From Halomonas sp. (GTDB lineage: Bacteria > Pseudomonadota > Gammaproteobacteria > Pseudomonadales > Halomonadaceae): a stretch of 64,000 nucleotides of DNA. This document shows, one piece after another, positions 47,493-60,118 of this stretch. The stretch spans positions 53,647-117,646 of the forward strand of contig NZ_JAFIFK010000088.1 in NCBI RefSeq assembly GCF_020832045.1, given 5' to 3'. The position numbers and the translations under genes were made by a program. How positions within the stretch are numbered: position 1 is the first letter of the stretch; each line of letters begins with the position of its first letter. A model generated the notes under the pieces. The model made no database searches and was not told where the DNA came from. It saw nothing but the letters and a program-made list of their open reading frames with translations.

Positions 47493-47846
47493 ATGAGCGG
47501 CGCTGAAACTTTCGTACCCACCCCCATGATGCTCAGCGGGACCGCCAGGAAGCGGCTGCTGGCGCTGATCGAGGAGGAGGGCAAGCCCGAACTAAAGCTG
47601 CGCGTCTATGTCACAGGCGGCGGCTGTTCGGGCTTTCAGTACGGCTTCGACTTTGCCGAGACCGTCGGCGACGACGATACCGTCATCGAGTTCGGCGAGG
47701 TTGCCCTGGTGGTCGACGAGCTCTCCTATCAGTATCTGGTAGGTTCCACCGTGGACTACGAAGAGGGGCTTGCCGGCGCTCGATTCCTGGTTCAGAACCC
47801 GAATGCAACGACCACCTGTGGCTGTGGAGCCTCCTTCATGGTCTAG
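47493..47846 (+). CDS. erpA: Iron-sulfur cluster insertion protein ErpA
   Basis: A-type carrier delivering Fe-S clusters to apo-enzymes, including those of isoprenoid synthesis and respiration. 117 residues from ATG 47493, with GGGAGG 6 nt upstream; a longer frame from 47424 would start inside the promoter. The three ligand cysteines are Cys45 in G-G-G-C-S-G-F and Cys109/Cys111 in T-C-G-C-G-A. Monocistronic: promoter upstream and strong terminator downstream. Confidence 0.95.
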   Translation: MSGAETFVPTPMMLSGTARKRLLALIEEEGKPELKLRVYVTGGGCSGFQYGFDFAETVGDDDTVIEFGEVALVVDELSYQYLVGSTVDYEEGLAGARFLVQNPNATTTCGCGASFMV

Positions 47847-47880
47847 CACCAGCCAAAACGCTCATCTCACCCTGCTATCC

Positions 47881-47913
47881 AAGCCCTGTCGGCTACGACA
47901 GGGCTTTTTTTTT
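47881..47913 (+). terminator. Intrinsic terminator after erpA
   Basis: AAGCCCTGTCG (47881-47891) pairs with CGACAGGGCTT (47896-47906), with a run of nine T ending at 47913. Confidence 0.9.
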
Positions 47914-48386
47914 GCCTGTGGATAAATTTTCGTTATTTTCGTCCACTTCTCGTCTGCAACCTGCATGGTAGAAGCTTCTCAAGCAATCCCCAGGGGCTGT
48001 TCACAGCCACGGTAACAAGCCCGGTAGCCGGCGGTGGACAACCGGTGCAGCGTTCGCGCTGTGCAAAAGTCTCTCTTTTATGCACAGGCTCATCACCGCT
48101 CACCCTCAGCTCGTCAGCTCCTTTCCACTACAGAAGTCAACAATGCAACAGCATGATACATAACTTTTTTTATCGCTTATGCACAGTTTTTGTCCACACC
48201 AGTAGTAACAACCACAACAGAACTTCTCTCTTTTAATCATTCTGTTTTGTTTAGTACCTGACGAATCCCTGCTTGCTGAACGGCTCGAGTGTGGAAAACC
48301 CTGACGGTTACCCACAGTCGGTTTATACTGCCTGGCTGTTTTTCATCCTTAGGCAATATCTGCGCGCAAGCGCAACGAGGTGATCC
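47914..48386. other. oriC: DnaA-box cluster upstream of mnmG, candidate replication origin (E. coli-type position)
   Basis: Gene-free and AT-rich. DnaA-box-like 9-mers: TTATCCACA 47917-47925 (minus, perfect), TTATGCACA 48078-48086 and 48177-48185 (plus, TTATNCACA consensus), TTGTCCACA 48190-48198 (plus), TTTTCCACA 48290-48298 (minus), TTACCCACA 48308-48316 (plus). T-rich tracts at 48164-48173 and about 48228-48252 could serve as unwinding elements. In E. coli the origin sits beside gidA/mnmG in this way. More boxes and more AT-rich sequence than the dnaA-rpmH gap make it the stronger candidate by eye. Confidence 0.6.
48301..48329 (+). promoter_or_regulatory. Probable mnmG promoter
   Basis: -35 CTGACG (48301-48306) and -10 TATACT (48324-48329) with 17-nt spacing. 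A DnaA-box-like 9-mer (48308-48316) lies in the spacer, so DnaA could affect this promoter. Confidence 0.55.
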
Positions 48387-50282
48387 TTGGAGTATCCCGA
48401 CCGCTTTGACGTCATCGTCATCGGCGGCGGCCATGCGGGAACCGAAGCCGCTCTGGCCTCCGCTCGCATGGGCTGTCAGACCCTGTTGTTGACTCACAAC
48501 ATCGAGACCCTGGGGCAGATGTCCTGCAATCCTGCCATTGGCGGGATTGGCAAGAGCCATCTGGTCAAGGAGATCGATGCCCTGGGTGGCGCCATGGGCC
48601 TGGCTACCGACCTGGGCGGTATCCAGTTTCGCGTGCTCAACGCACGCAAGGGACCGGCGGTGCGAGCCACTCGGGCCCAAGCCGACCGCGTACGCTACAA
48701 GGCTGCCATTCGGGGCATGTTGGAGAACCAGCTCAACCTGACGATTTTCCAGCAGGCCGCCGGTGACCTGATAGTCAGCGACGACACCGTGCGCGGCGTG
48801 GTCACCGAGACCGGTATTCGGTTCATGGCCGAGTCGGTGGTGCTGTGCACCGGTACCTTCCTCGGCGGGGTGATTCACATCGGTCTCGACCAGAGCCGCG
48901 GTGGCCGTGCCGGCGACCCGCCCTCCAACGCTCTGGCCAGCCGACTGCGGGAGCTACCTTTCAGAGTCGACCGGTTGAAGACCGGTACACCGCCGCGGCT
49001 GGATGCCAAGAGCATCGATTTTTCCCAGCTCGAGGAGCAGCCCGGCGATACGCCGACCCCGGTCATGTCTTTCCTGGGCAACCGTGAGATGCATCCGCGT
49101 CAGGTGAGCTGCCATATCGCCCACACCAACGAGCGCACCCACGAGATCATCTTTGCCAACCTCGACCGCTCGCCGATGTATTCCGGCGTGATCGAGGGCG
49201 TTGGCCCGCGCTACTGCCCTTCGATAGAGGACAAGGTGCATCGCTTTGCCGACAAGGCGAGCCATCAGGTTTTCATCGAACCCGAGGGACTCGATACCCA
49301 CGAGCTCTACCCCAACGGCATTTCCACATCGCTGCCCTTTGACGTGCAGCTGCAGGTGGTGCGTTCGATCAAGGGGCTCGAGAACGCCCATATCACCCGG
49401 CCTGGCTACGCCATCGAATACGATTTCTTCGATCCTCGCGACCTCAAGCACTCGCTGGAAACCAAGTTCATTCACAACCTGTTTTTCGCCGGTCAGATCA
49501 ACGGCACCACCGGTTACGAGGAAGCCGGTGCCCAGGGTTTGCTTGCAGGTCTGAACGCCGCACGCCGCGCCAAGGGTCTCGAGGCCTGGTGGCCGCGCCG
49601 GGACGAGGCCTACCTCGGCGTTCTGGTCGACGACCTGATCACCATGGGTACCAAGGAGCCTTACCGCATGTTCACTTCGCGAGCCGAGTATCGGCTGCTG
49701 CTGCGCGAGGACAACGCCGACCTACGCCTCACCGAGGCCGGCCGCGAGCTGGGCCTGGTAGACGATTCGCGCTGGACTGTGTTCAGCACCAAGCGCGAGG
49801 CGATCGAGCGAGAGAGCACGAGGCTCAAAGCGAGCTGGGTCCAGCCCGGCAGTGCAGCCGCCGAGGCCATCGAAGCGAAGACCGGCAAGGCGCTCTCACG
49901 TGAGTACAGTCTGCTCGACCTGCTCAAGCGTCCAGAGCTCGGCTACGCCGATGTGGCCTACCTTAGCGGTGAGCCGGTGGCTGACGAATCGGTGGCCGAG
50001 CAGGTTCAGATTCAGGCCAAGTATCAGGGCTACATCGACCGCCAGCAGGATGAGATCGATAAGCTCAAGCGACACGAGGCAACCCCGCTTCCGGCCGATC
50101 TCGATTACGCACGGGTCGAGGGCCTCTCCCACGAAATTCGCCAGAAGCTCGGCGAGGCACGTCCCGAAACCCTGGCACAGGCTTCAAGGATTTCCGGGGT
50201 GACTCCGGCAGCGGTCTCTATCTTGCTGATTCATTTGAAGAAAAGACGTCTATTGAGCGATACACGGGTGGTCAACGGATGA
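48387..50282 (+). CDS. mnmG: tRNA uridine 5-carboxymethylaminomethyl modification enzyme MnmG
   Basis: FAD-dependent partner of MnmE for wobble-uridine modification. 631 residues, family length (629 in E. coli). The start is TTG at 48387 with GAGG about 6 nt upstream; the protein then begins [19 protein letters not shown], co-linear with E. coli MnmG. The FAD loop G-G-G-H-A-G-T-E is near 13-20, and [12 protein letters not shown] is the conserved cysteine-containing segment. Its stop overlaps the rsmG start by 4 nt. Confidence 0.97.
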   Translation: MEYPDRFDVIVIGGGHAGTEAALASARMGCQTLLLTHNIETLGQMSCNPAIGGIGKSHLVKEIDALGGAMGLATDLGGIQFRVLNARKGPAVRATRAQADRVRYKAAIRGMLENQLNLTIFQQAAGDLIVSDDTVRGVVTETGIRFMAESVVLCTGTFLGGVIHIGLDQSRGGRAGDPPSNALASRLRELPFRVDRLKTGTPPRLDAKSIDFSQLEEQPGDTPTPVMSFLGNREMHPRQVSCHIAHTNERTHEIIFANLDRSPMYSGVIEGVGPRYCPSIEDKVHRFADKASHQVFIEPEGLDTHELYPNGISTSLPFDVQLQVVRSIKGLENAHITRPGYAIEYDFFDPRDLKHSLETKFIHNLFFAGQINGTTGYEEAGAQGLLAGLNAARRAKGLEAWWPRRDEAYLGVLVDDLITMGTKEPYRMFTSRAEYRLLLREDNADLRLTEAGRELGLVDDSRWTVFSTKREAIERESTRLKASWVQPGSAAAEAIEAKTGKALSREYSLLDLLKRPELGYADVAYLSGEPVADESVAEQVQIQAKYQGYIDRQQDEIDKLKRHEATPLPADLDYARVEGLSHEIRQKLGEARPETLAQASRISGVTPAAVSILLIHLKKRRLLSDTRVVNG

Positions 50283-50944
50283 GCGATGGCCTCACGCCTC
50301 AGGGGCAAGCACATCTCGACGAAGGGTTGGCGCTGCTGGACATCGACGTCGATGATGCGCAACGCGAGCGGCTGCTGCGACTGGTTGGGCTGTTGCACAA
50401 GTGGAATCGCGCCTATAACCTCACCGCGATACGCTCACCGGATGAGATGGTGGCCAGGCATTTGCTCGACAGTGCTGCCGTGCTGCCTTTCGTTGGCCAG
50501 GCACCGCTTCTCGATGTCGGTGCCGGCCCCGGGCTGCCGGGGCTGGTGTTGGCGATCCTTGCACCGCAGCTCGAGGTCACGCTGCTCGATAGCAATGGCA
50601 AGAAAGTGCGTTTCCAGCGCCAGGCGGTGATGGAGCTGGGTCTCGAGAACGTCACGCCGGTACAGGCGAGGGTCGAGGACTTTACCTCCCCCGCGGAAGG
50701 CTACTTCCAGATCATCTCGCGGGCCTTCGCCAGTCTGTCGGACTTCGTGCATCTGACCGAGCACCTGCTGGCGCAGGATGGACGCTGGCTGGCCATGAAG
50801 GGGCCGGCTGCCGATGAGGAACTGGCAGCGCTGGATGCCGATGTGACCATCCGCGAACGCCATACGCTCACGGTACCGTTCACCACGGGGGGGCGTCAGC
50901 TGTTGATCGTCGAGCGAACCGATTCCAACCCAGGCCGCCGTTGA
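50279..50944 (+). CDS. rsmG: 16S rRNA (guanine(527)-N7)-methyltransferase
   Basis: SAM-dependent methylation of G527 in 16S rRNA. 221 residues. Start overlaps the mnmG stop (ATGA). Motif [10 protein letters not shown] near 41-50, SAM loop [12 protein letters not shown] at 78-89, and S-R-A-F-A-S-L near 145-151 are family markers. Followed by parA after 29 nt when the GTG start is used for parA; the mnmG-rsmG-parA-parB order is common in gammaproteobacteria. Confidence 0.96.
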   Translation: MSDGLTPQGQAHLDEGLALLDIDVDDAQRERLLRLVGLLHKWNRAYNLTAIRSPDEMVARHLLDSAAVLPFVGQAPLLDVGAGPGLPGLVLAILAPQLEVTLLDSNGKKVRFQRQAVMELGLENVTPVQARVEDFTSPAEGYFQIISRAFASLSDFVHLTEHLLAQDGRWLAMKGPAADEELAALDADVTIRERHTLTVPFTTGGRQLLIVERTDSNPGRR

Positions 50945-50973
50945 AGCGAGCCGTCGACGCAAGGAAGTCGCCC

Positions 50974-51744
50974 GTGAGCCAAATCATCGCCTTGACCAAC
51001 CAGAAGGGTGGCGTGGGAAAGACCACCACCGCCGTCAACCTGGCCGCCAGCCTGGCGGCGCTGGATCGTCGCGTGCTGCTGGTCGATCTCGATCCCCAAG
51101 GCCATGCCACCATGGGCAGCGGTATCGACAAGCACACCCTGGAAGGCAGTGTGCTCGATCTTCTGCTGGGCGAAAAAAATGCTCTCGAGGTAATGCTCGA
51201 CTGTCCTGCTGCCGGCTACTCGCTACTGCCGGGCAACGGTGATCTTACCGCTGCCGAAGTGGAGTTGCTCGACCGGGCGGAGGGGCGTGAGCGCAGCCTG
51301 ACCGAGGCCCTGGCCAGCGTCGCTGACGAATACGACGTAGTGCTCATCGACTGCCCGCCTTCGCTCAACATGCTCACCGTGAACGCCCTGACGGCTGCCA
51401 ATGGCGTGCTGATCCCTCTGCAGTGCGAATTCTATGCCCTCGAGGGGCTCTCGGCGCTTCTCGATACCGTGGAACAGATCAAGGACAGCGTGAATCCTGA
51501 CCTGGCGATCTACGGTATCCTGCGCACCATGTTCGATGGCCGCAACAGCCTGACCCGGGACGTTTCCAAGCAGCTGCGCGATTATTTCGGTGAAACGCTG
51601 CTCAAGACCACGATTCCGCGCAATGTGCGAGTCGCCGAGGCCCCGAGCCACGGCCTACCCGTGACTAAGTACGCGCGCTTCTCGCGCGGCAGCCAGGCCC
51701 ACCGGGTACTGGCCAAGGAACTGATTCGTCGCCTGTCGCTGTAA
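50974..51744 (+). CDS. parA: Chromosome partitioning ATPase ParA (Soj)
   Basis: Walker-type ATPase that pulls ParB-parS complexes after replication. 256 residues from GTG 50974, with AAGGAAG 7 nt upstream, giving S-Q-I-I-A-L-T-N-Q; an in-frame TTG at 50941 would overlap the rsmG stop and add 11 unconserved residues. Deviant Walker A K-G-G-V-G-K-T-T at 11-18 with signature lysine Lys11; Walker A' D-L-D-P-Q-G-H-A near 40-47; V-L-I-D-C-P-P-S-L Walker B. Works with parB and the parS cluster at 18.7-22.6 kb. Confidence 0.96.
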   Translation: MSQIIALTNQKGGVGKTTTAVNLAASLAALDRRVLLVDLDPQGHATMGSGIDKHTLEGSVLDLLLGEKNALEVMLDCPAAGYSLLPGNGDLTAAEVELLDRAEGRERSLTEALASVADEYDVVLIDCPPSLNMLTVNALTAANGVLIPLQCEFYALEGLSALLDTVEQIKDSVNPDLAIYGILRTMFDGRNSLTRDVSKQLRDYFGETLLKTTIPRNVRVAEAPSHGLPVTKYARFSRGSQAHRVLAKELIRRLSL

Positions 51745-51795
51745 GGCGGCGGGTGTTACCGTCTGTCGTGACCCGCTCGTGATGAGGGAATGCTG

Positions 51796-52707
51796 ATGAC
51801 GCGAAAACGCGCTCTGGGCCGTGGCCTGGATGCCCTGATCGGTGCCGGCGCTCGCCGCCGCGACAATCTCGAGCTTCCCGAAGGGGAAGCCGCGGATGGC
51901 GAGCCTGCCGAAGCTGCCCCCGTTGCCGCCGAGGAGCGACTCGAACGCCTGCCGCTGGGCCAGCTTTGTCGCGGCAAGTATCAGCCCCGGCGCGACATTC
52001 AGCCCGAGGCGCTGGAGGAGCTGGCCGACTCGATTCGCGCCCAGGGCGTGATGCAGCCCATCGTGGTCAGACCCATCGGCGAGTCCCGCTACGAGATCAT
52101 TGCCGGTGAACGTCGCTGGCGTGCCGCCCAGCTGGCCGAGCTTGACACCATCCCGGCGGTGATTCGGGACGTCACCGACGAAGTCGCTCTGGCCCTGGCA
52201 CTGATCGAGAACATTCAGCGTGAGAATCTCAATCCCATGGAGGAGGCGCTGGCCCTCAAGCGCTTGCTCGAAGAGTTCGAACTCACGCAGCAACAGGTTG
52301 CCGATGCGGTGGGCAAGTCTCGTGCCCAGGTCGCCAACCTGTTGCGGCTGATGGCGCTGGACCCCGAAGTGCAGACTCTGCTCGAGCGCGGCGACCTGGA
52401 CATGGGGCATGCCCGTGCCCTGCTCGCCCTGTCAGGCGCCAAGCAGCGTCGTGCAGCCCACGAAGTGGTCGACAAGGACCTTACCGTGCGCGACACCGAA
52501 GCGCTGGTGAAACGCCTGACCCAAGGGGACACGAAGAAAGTGGCGGCAGCGCCCGCCAGCCCCGACGTGGCGCGGCTCGAGACCCGACTCGGCGAGCTGC
52601 TCGGCGCATCGGTCAGGATCCAGCACGGGCGTGGCGGCAAAGGGCGGGTCACCATTCGCTATTCGAGCCTGGATGAGCTGGATGGCATTCTGGAGCACAT
52701 CCGTTGA
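51796..52707 (+). CDS. parB: Chromosome partitioning protein ParB (Spo0J)
   Basis: CTP-dependent DNA clamp that loads at parS. 303 residues from ATG 51796, with GAGGG 8 nt upstream (an ATG two codons earlier sits on the ribosome-binding site). N-terminal G-R-G-L-D-A-L-I interacts with ParA; arginine/CTP-binding motif G-E-R-R-W-R-A at 104-110; E-N-I-Q-R-E-N-L-N-P-M-E-E; helix-turn-helix L-T-Q-Q-Q-V-A-D-A-V-G-K-S-R-A-Q-V near 158-175; C-terminal dimerisation domain from about 255. No parS site was found close to its own gene. Confidence 0.96.
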   Translation: MTRKRALGRGLDALIGAGARRRDNLELPEGEAADGEPAEAAPVAAEERLERLPLGQLCRGKYQPRRDIQPEALEELADSIRAQGVMQPIVVRPIGESRYEIIAGERRWRAAQLAELDTIPAVIRDVTDEVALALALIENIQRENLNPMEEALALKRLLEEFELTQQQVADAVGKSRAQVANLLRLMALDPEVQTLLERGDLDMGHARALLALSGAKQRRAAHEVVDKDLTVRDTEALVKRLTQGDTKKVAAAPASPDVARLETRLGELLGASVRIQHGRGGKGRVTIRYSSLDELDGILEHIR

Positions 52708-52796
52708 GTCCTCGCCAATGTTGCGAGAATGTCGACAATGGCTTTCACCTTTGGTCGCATAGCGGCGTCATTCGGAGCTAAAAGCGCCTTGTCCGG

Positions 52797-52825
52797 TTGA
52801 AGGGCCAAGGGCGCTTCCCTATAAT
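52797..52825 (+). promoter_or_regulatory. Strong promoter for the atp operon
   Basis: -35 TTGAAG (52797-52802), 17-nt spacer, perfect -10 TATAAT (52820-52825). It is about 80 nt upstream of atpI. Confidence 0.75.
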
Positions 52826-52906
52826 CCGCCGTTGTTTGCCTGAGTGTCATGCTCGGCCAAGCCGGCACCCAGACCCTGCTTCGGCAGGGCAGGAAATGTC
52901 GACAGG

Positions 52907-53311
52907 ATGCACAGACACGCTGCCATGAGGCGCCGGCGCCCGGATTTCACCCGCCTGTTCCTGGCTCAGGGCTTCGCCACCCTCGCCGTAGCGCTGCTGG
53001 CTGGCCTGCGACATGGTCATGAAGGGGTGCTTTCTGCCCTGATGGGAGGCCTGGTCAGCTTGCTGCCTACGCTCTACTTTGTCTGGCGCGGAATGCGCGT
53101 CAGGGATGGGCGGCGACCGCGGGTCAGCGTGATGAATCTCTATCAGGCAGCGATGGGAAAGTTTGGTTTGACGGTGGCACTGTTCGTGATCGTGTTCATC
53201 CTAGCGCCCCCCTCAAACCCGGCTTTTTTCTTTGTCGCATATGTGGCGGCGCAGTTCATGCACTGGCTGACACCCTGGCTACTGCGTGACCGACCGACCC
53301 AACGAACCTGA
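52907..53311 (+). CDS. atpI: ATP synthase subunit I
   Basis: Small membrane protein at the head of the atp operon, thought to help c-ring assembly or magnesium supply; not part of the finished enzyme. About 134 residues from ATG 52907 with four membrane segments (roughly 18-36, 40-58, 77-97, 101-120). An ATG six codons later is an alternative; the longer frame from 52844 crosses the transcription start and is rejected. Spacing to atpB is 11 nt. Confidence 0.85.
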   Translation: MHRHAAMRRRRPDFTRLFLAQGFATLAVALLAGLRHGHEGVLSALMGGLVSLLPTLYFVWRGMRVRDGRRPRVSVMNLYQAAMGKFGLTVALFVIVFILAPPSNPAFFFVAYVAAQFMHWLTPWLLRDRPTQRT

Positions 53312-53316
53312 GGTAG

Positions 53317-54153
<837 letters not shown>

Positions 54154-54219
54154 ACCAAGCAACCTTTGCAAACGCAGTAAGTTGAAACCTGACCTCAACA
54201 TCAAACTAGGAGCAACACC

Positions 54220-54447
54220 ATGGAAATCGTCTACCTTGCCGCCGCCATCATCATCAGCGTCAGCGCCCTGGCTACCGGCATTGGCTTCGCCATGCTGGGC
54301 GGCAAGCTGCTCGAGTCCACTGCTCGTCAGCCTGAGCTCGGCGACCAGCTGCAGACTCGTACCTTCATCATGGCCGGTCTGCTCGACGCCGTACCGATGA
54401 TCGGTGTTGGTATCGCGATGTACCTGATCTTCGTCGTTGCCGGTTAA
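54220..54447 (+). CDS. atpE: ATP synthase F0 subunit c
   Basis: 75-residue hairpin forming the rotor ring. Glycine-rich helix 1 ([12 protein letters not shown]), polar loop A-R-Q-P-E at 35-39, and the ion-binding Asp56 in helix 2 (G-L-L-D-A-V-P-M). The carboxylate is Asp in a hydrophobic setting and lacks the Gln and Glu-Ser/Thr pattern of sodium-binding rings, so proton coupling is expected even if the host is a halophile. AGGAG precedes the start. Confidence 0.97.
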   Translation: MEIVYLAAAIIISVSALATGIGFAMLGGKLLESTARQPELGDQLQTRTFIMAGLLDAVPMIGVGIAMYLIFVVAG

Positions 54448-54520
54448 TGACAGCACCGAGCGCTGAGGCGCTCGGTTCGCTTCTATCCGGTTGCCACGAA
54501 CCCGTCAGAGGTACATACCC

Positions 54521-54991
54521 GTGAATATCAACATGACGCTTATCGGGCAAACGATCGCCTTCGCGATCTTTGTCTGGTTCTGCATCAAGTACGTGTGGCC
54601 GCCGATCAGCTCCGCGCTCCACGAGCGCCAGAAGAAGATCGCCGATGGCCTCGACGCGGCCAGCCGGGCATCCCGCGACCTCGAGCTTGCTCAGGAGCAG
54701 GCTGCCCAGACGCTGCGTGAAAGCAAGGAGCAGGCTTCACAGATCCTCGAGCAGGCCCACAAGCGTTCCAGCCAGATGGTCGAGGAAGCGCGTGAGCAAG
54801 CTCGTGCCGAAGGCGAGCGTCTGGTGGCCAGTGCCCGTGCCGAGATCGACCAGGAAATCAATCGCGCCAAGGAAGAGCTTCGCGCCCAGGTGGCAACACT
54901 TGCCATCGTCGGTGCCGAGCGTGTTCTGGAAGCCTCCGTCGACGAGAAGGCGCACCGCAAGCTGCTCGACAAGCTTGCCGCCGAACTGTGA
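54521..54991 (+). CDS. atpF: ATP synthase F0 subunit b
   Basis: Peripheral stalk subunit: one N-terminal membrane helix (about 5-24) and a long charged coiled coil. 156 residues, the same as E. coli. The start is GTG at 54521 with AGAGG 9 nt upstream, giving N-I-N-M-T-L-I-G-Q co-linear with E. coli; a longer frame from 54491 would add 10 unconserved residues. The stop is 12 nt before atpH. Confidence 0.96.
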   Translation: MNINMTLIGQTIAFAIFVWFCIKYVWPPISSALHERQKKIADGLDAASRASRDLELAQEQAAQTLRESKEQASQILEQAHKRSSQMVEEAREQARAEGERLVASARAEIDQEINRAKEELRAQVATLAIVGAERVLEASVDEKAHRKLLDKLAAEL

Positions 54992-55003
54992 AGGAGGTGA
55001 CCC

Positions 55004-55540
55004 ATGGCGGAAACGTCAACCGTCGCACGACCCTACGCCAAGGCTGCTTTCGAGTATGCGCGTGACCACAAGGCGCTCGAAGCCTGGTCCGACATGCTGG
55101 TCAAGCTGGGCCAGGTCGTAGCGGAGCGTGATGCTCAGAAACTGTTCGCAAGCCCCAAGCTGACCGACGACCGCAAGGTCGAACTGGTCATCGAGCTGGC
55201 CGAGGTCAAGGTCGACGACGCAGGCCGTCGTTTCCTGGAGACTCTCGCCGAAAAAGGGCGTCTTCCGGCGCTGGGTGCCATCGCCGAGCAGTTCGAACGT
55301 CTGCGCGCCGACCATGACAAGCGTGTCGACGTCACCGTGGTCACGGCCTTCGCGCTCGACGACAAGCAGCAGGACAAGCTCGCCGGCGCGCTCAAGAAGC
55401 GGCTGAATCGCGAAATCTCCATTACCACTCAGGTGGATCCGAAGCTTATCGGGGGCGTCATCCTGCGCGCCGGCGACACCGTCATCGACGGGTCGGTGCG
55501 CGGTCGACTGAATCGCCTCTCCGAAGCCCTTACCGCCTGA
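55004..55540 (+). CDS. atpH: ATP synthase F1 subunit delta
   Basis: Connects the F1 head to the b-stalk. 178 residues: N-terminal six-helix domain beginning [10 protein letters not shown] and a C-terminal domain with [20 protein letters not shown] near the end. Preceded by an ideal AAGGAGGTGA ribosome-binding site. Confidence 0.96.
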   Translation: MAETSTVARPYAKAAFEYARDHKALEAWSDMLVKLGQVVAERDAQKLFASPKLTDDRKVELVIELAEVKVDDAGRRFLETLAEKGRLPALGAIAEQFERLRADHDKRVDVTVVTAFALDDKQQDKLAGALKKRLNREISITTQVDPKLIGGVILRAGDTVIDGSVRGRLNRLSEALTA

Positions 55541-55556
55541 GTCTGAGGGACATGGC

Positions 55557-57101
55557 ATGCAGCAATTGAATCCTTCCGAGATCAGCGACATCATCAAGCA
55601 GCGTATCGAAAAGCTGGATGTCGCATCCGAAGCCCGTAACCAGGGCACCATCGTCAGCGTTTCCGACGGCATCGTGAAAATTCACGGCCTCGAAGATGCG
55701 ATGTTCGGTGAAATGATCGAATTCCCCGGTAGCATCTACGGCATGGTGCTCAACCTCGAGCGCGACTCCGTGGGCGCCGTGGTACTGGGCGACTACCTGC
55801 AGCTGGAAGAAGGCATGACCGCCAGCTGTACCGGTCGCATCCTCGAGGTGCCGGTGGGCCCCGAGTTGATCGGCCGTGTTGTCGACCCGCTGGGCAACCC
55901 CATAGACGGCAAGGGCGATGTGGGCGCCAAGCTCACCGACGCAGTGGAAAAGGTCGCCCCGGGCGTCATCACCCGTCAGTCGGTGGATGAGCCGATCCAG
56001 ACCGGTCTCAAGGCGATCGACGCCATGGTGCCGATCGGCCGCGGTCAGCGTGAGCTGATCATCGGCGACCGCCAGATCGGTAAGTCGGCCATCGCTATCG
56101 ACGCCATCATCAACCAGAAGGGCAAGGGCGTCACCTGTATCTACGTGGCCATCGGTCAGAAGCAGTCGACCATCGCCAACGTGGTGCGCAAGCTCGAGGA
56201 GCATGGCGCGATGGGCCATACCATCGTCGTCGCTGCCGGTGCCGCTGACCCCGCCCCGATGCAGTTTTTGGCTCCCTACGCCGGCTGCACCATGGGTGAG
56301 TATTTCCGCGACCGCGGCCAGGACGCTCTGATCGTCTATGACGACCTGACCAAGCAGGCCTGGGCCTACCGTCAGGTGTCCCTGCTGCTGCGTCGCCCGC
56401 CGGGCCGCGAAGCCTACCCGGGTGATGTATTTTATCTCCACTCGCGCCTGCTCGAGCGTGCCGCTCGTGTCAACCCGGACTACGTTGAGAAGTTCACCAA
56501 CGGCGAAGTCAAGGGCAAGACCGGCTCGCTGACCGCGCTGCCGCTGATCGAGACCCAGGGCGGCGACGTTTCGGCGTTCGTTCCGACCAACGTGATCTCG
56601 ATCACCGATGGCCAGATCTTCCTGGAAACCGACCAGTTCAACGCAGGTATCCGTCCGGCCATCAACGCCGGTCTGTCGGTATCTCGCGTTGGCGGTGCGG
56701 CTCAGACCAAGATCATCAAGAAGCTCGGTGGCGGTGTGCGTCTGGCTCTCGCCCAGTATCGCGAGCTGGCAGCCTTCTCCCAGTTCGCCTCCGACCTGGA
56801 CGAAGCCACCCGCAAGCAGCTTGAGCACGGTCAGCGTGTTACCGAGCTGATGAAGCAGAAGCAGTATTCGCCGCTGTCGGTAGCCGAAATGGGCGTGTCG
56901 CTGTATGCCGCCAACGAAGGCTTCCTGGATGACGTCGAGGTGAGCAAGGTGCTGGACTTCGAGCGTGCTCTGCACGAGTACATGAAGTCCGAACATGCCG
57001 AGCTGCTCGACAAGATCAACCAGACCGGCGACTACAGTGACGAGATCCAGCAAGGGTTGAAGCAGGGTCTCGAGCAGTTCAAGGCCACTCAGAGCTGGTG
57101 A
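55557..57101 (+). CDS. atpA: ATP synthase F1 subunit alpha
   Basis: Non-catalytic nucleotide-binding subunit of the alpha3-beta3 head. 514 residues. Walker A is G-D-R-Q-I-G-K-S at 170-177 (Ile and Ser where E. coli has Thr and Thr). The conserved alpha signature [13 protein letters not shown] appears near 362-374. Spacing to atpH is 16 nt. Confidence 0.98.
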   Translation: MQQLNPSEISDIIKQRIEKLDVASEARNQGTIVSVSDGIVKIHGLEDAMFGEMIEFPGSIYGMVLNLERDSVGAVVLGDYLQLEEGMTASCTGRILEVPVGPELIGRVVDPLGNPIDGKGDVGAKLTDAVEKVAPGVITRQSVDEPIQTGLKAIDAMVPIGRGQRELIIGDRQIGKSAIAIDAIINQKGKGVTCIYVAIGQKQSTIANVVRKLEEHGAMGHTIVVAAGAADPAPMQFLAPYAGCTMGEYFRDRGQDALIVYDDLTKQAWAYRQVSLLLRRPPGREAYPGDVFYLHSRLLERAARVNPDYVEKFTNGEVKGKTGSLTALPLIETQGGDVSAFVPTNVISITDGQIFLETDQFNAGIRPAINAGLSVSRVGGAAQTKIIKKLGGGVRLALAQYRELAAFSQFASDLDEATRKQLEHGQRVTELMKQKQYSPLSVAEMGVSLYAANEGFLDDVEVSKVLDFERALHEYMKSEHAELLDKINQTGDYSDEIQQGLKQGLEQFKATQSW

Positions 57102-57169
57102 TTCCGCTGGCCCGCCCGACCAGGGCGGGCCCTGGAGCTTTCTGAGGGCCACGAACGGAGTAGATCGCT

Positions 57170-58054
57170 ATGGCAGCTGCAAAAGAGATACGCACCCAGA
57201 TCGGGAGCATCAAGAATACGCAGAAAATCACCAGCGCCATGGAAATGGTCGCTGCGTCGAAGATGCGTAAAGCGCAAGATCTGATGAAGGCCAGCCAGCC
57301 TTACGCCCGGCAGATCCGCAACGTGGTAGGCCATATCGCCGACGCCAACCCCGAGTATCGCCACGATTACATGATCGAGCGTGACGAGGTGAAGCGGGTC
57401 GGCTACATCGTGGTTTCCACCGATCGCGGCTTGTGTGGCGGCTTGAACGTGAACTTGTTCAAGGCCGTGCTCAAGGATGCCATGGCGTGGCGCAGCGAGG
57501 GCGCGGAGCTCGACTTCTGCGCCCTGGGCAGCAAGGCCGGCGGCTTCTTCCGCAACTACGGTGGCAACCTGGTGGCGGCGAAGAGTGGCCTGGGCGAATC
57601 GCCCGAGGTCGAGGATCTGATCGGCAGCGTCAAGGTGATGTTGGACGCCTACGACGAGGGGCGGGTCGACCGCCTGTTCGTGGTGTACAACGAATTCATC
57701 AACACCATGACGCAGAAGCCGGTGGTTCGTCAGCTGTTGCCGCTCTCCCCCGATATGGGGGCCGATGCACATGACGAAGACAACAAGCGTCCCGGTAGCT
57801 GGGACTACCTGTATGAGCCGGATGCCAAGGCGCTGTTGGATAGCCTGCTGGTTCGCTTCATCGAATCGCAGGTCTATCAGGCGGTGGTCGAGAACGGGGC
57901 CTGTGAACAGGCAGCCCGGATGATCGCCATGAAGAACGCCACCGACAACGCCGGCGGACTGATCGACGATCTGGAGATGGTTTACAACAAGGCCCGCCAG
58001 GCCGCCATCACCCAGGAAATTTCCGAGATCGTCGGCGGTGCCGCCGCCGTATAG
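57170..58054 (+). CDS. atpG: ATP synthase F1 subunit gamma
   Basis: Central rotating shaft. 294 residues with the N-terminal coiled coil [17 protein letters not shown] near 5-21 and C-terminal [14 protein letters not shown] near the end, both diagnostic. A 68-nt gap to atpA contains a GC-rich inverted repeat near 57108-57132, possibly a stability hairpin. Confidence 0.97.
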   Translation: MAAAKEIRTQIGSIKNTQKITSAMEMVAASKMRKAQDLMKASQPYARQIRNVVGHIADANPEYRHDYMIERDEVKRVGYIVVSTDRGLCGGLNVNLFKAVLKDAMAWRSEGAELDFCALGSKAGGFFRNYGGNLVAAKSGLGESPEVEDLIGSVKVMLDAYDEGRVDRLFVVYNEFINTMTQKPVVRQLLPLSPDMGADAHDEDNKRPGSWDYLYEPDAKALLDSLLVRFIESQVYQAVVENGACEQAARMIAMKNATDNAGGLIDDLEMVYNKARQAAITQEISEIVGGAAAV

Positions 58055-58109
58055 CGCCCGGGGAGAGCCATCGGCTCTCCCGGTACAGGTTTCATTTGCA
58101 GGTATTTGA

Positions 58110-59498
<1,389 letters not shown>

Positions 59499-59523
59499 GG
59501 CCGTCCACCAGGGGGACTTCGCT

Positions 59524-59952
59524 ATGGCGAACAGCTTCAAGTGCAACATCGTCAGCGCCGAAGAGGCGATCTTCTCGGGTGAAATCGAGCAGCTCGTCGC
59601 TTCCGGCCTCATGGGCGACCTGGGTATTTTGCCCGGGCACGCCCCGCTGCTGACCGAGCTTCAGCCAGGTCCGATCCGGGTCATTCGGGAAGGCGGTACG
59701 GAAGAGAACTTCTACGTCTCCGGCGGCTTCCTCGAAGTGCAGCCCGACGTGGTGACCGTGCTGGCCGATGCGGCTTCCCGTGCCGGCGACCTCGACGAGG
59801 CCGCCGCCGAGGAAGCCCGTCAGCATGCGCTGAAGGCGTTCAACGACAAGTCGTCGGAGCTGGACTACACCCGCGCCGCCGCCGAACTCGCTGAAGCCGT
59901 GGCTCAGCTGCGTACCATCCAGCAGCTGCGCAAGAAGGCAGGCAAGGGCTAA
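59524..59952 (+). CDS. atpC: ATP synthase F1 subunit epsilon
   Basis: Regulatory subunit of the central stalk. 142 residues: N-terminal beta sandwich with [10 protein letters not shown] and [14 protein letters not shown], and a two-helix C-terminal arm (about 88-138). Last gene of the operon; intrinsic terminator follows. Confidence 0.97.
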   Translation: MANSFKCNIVSAEEAIFSGEIEQLVASGLMGDLGILPGHAPLLTELQPGPIRVIREGGTEENFYVSGGFLEVQPDVVTVLADAASRAGDLDEAAAEEARQHALKAFNDKSSELDYTRAAAELAEAVAQLRTIQQLRKKAGKG

Positions 59953-59985
59953 ATTGCTCCGGCTTGGATAAGCAAGACCGGGAAG

Positions 59986-60015
59986 GCCCCTCGAACAGTG
60001 TTCGAGGGGCTTTTT
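59986..60015 (+). terminator. Intrinsic terminator of the atp operon
   Basis: GCCCCTCGAA (59986-59995) pairs with TTCGAGGGGC (60001-60010), followed by five T. Confidence 0.9.
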
Positions 60016-60118
60016 CGTCTCTGTTATCATGAGGACACTGGTACCGCGAGTAGCCGATCCATACTCAAGCCTTCACACACTGGCTATGCCCACCGTATGA
60101 GGGTCTCAGGAGATTGCC

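Noticed and set aside
50941..50973. Upstream TTG start for parA overlapping the rsmG stop
   Set aside because: The GTG at 50974 has a good ribosome-binding site and matches the conserved ParA N-terminus; the extra 11 residues do not.
54220..54447. Sodium-binding c-ring, considered because the host may be a halophile
   Set aside because: Asp56 with hydrophobic neighbours and no Gln/Glu-Ser(Thr) ligand set indicates a proton-type subunit.
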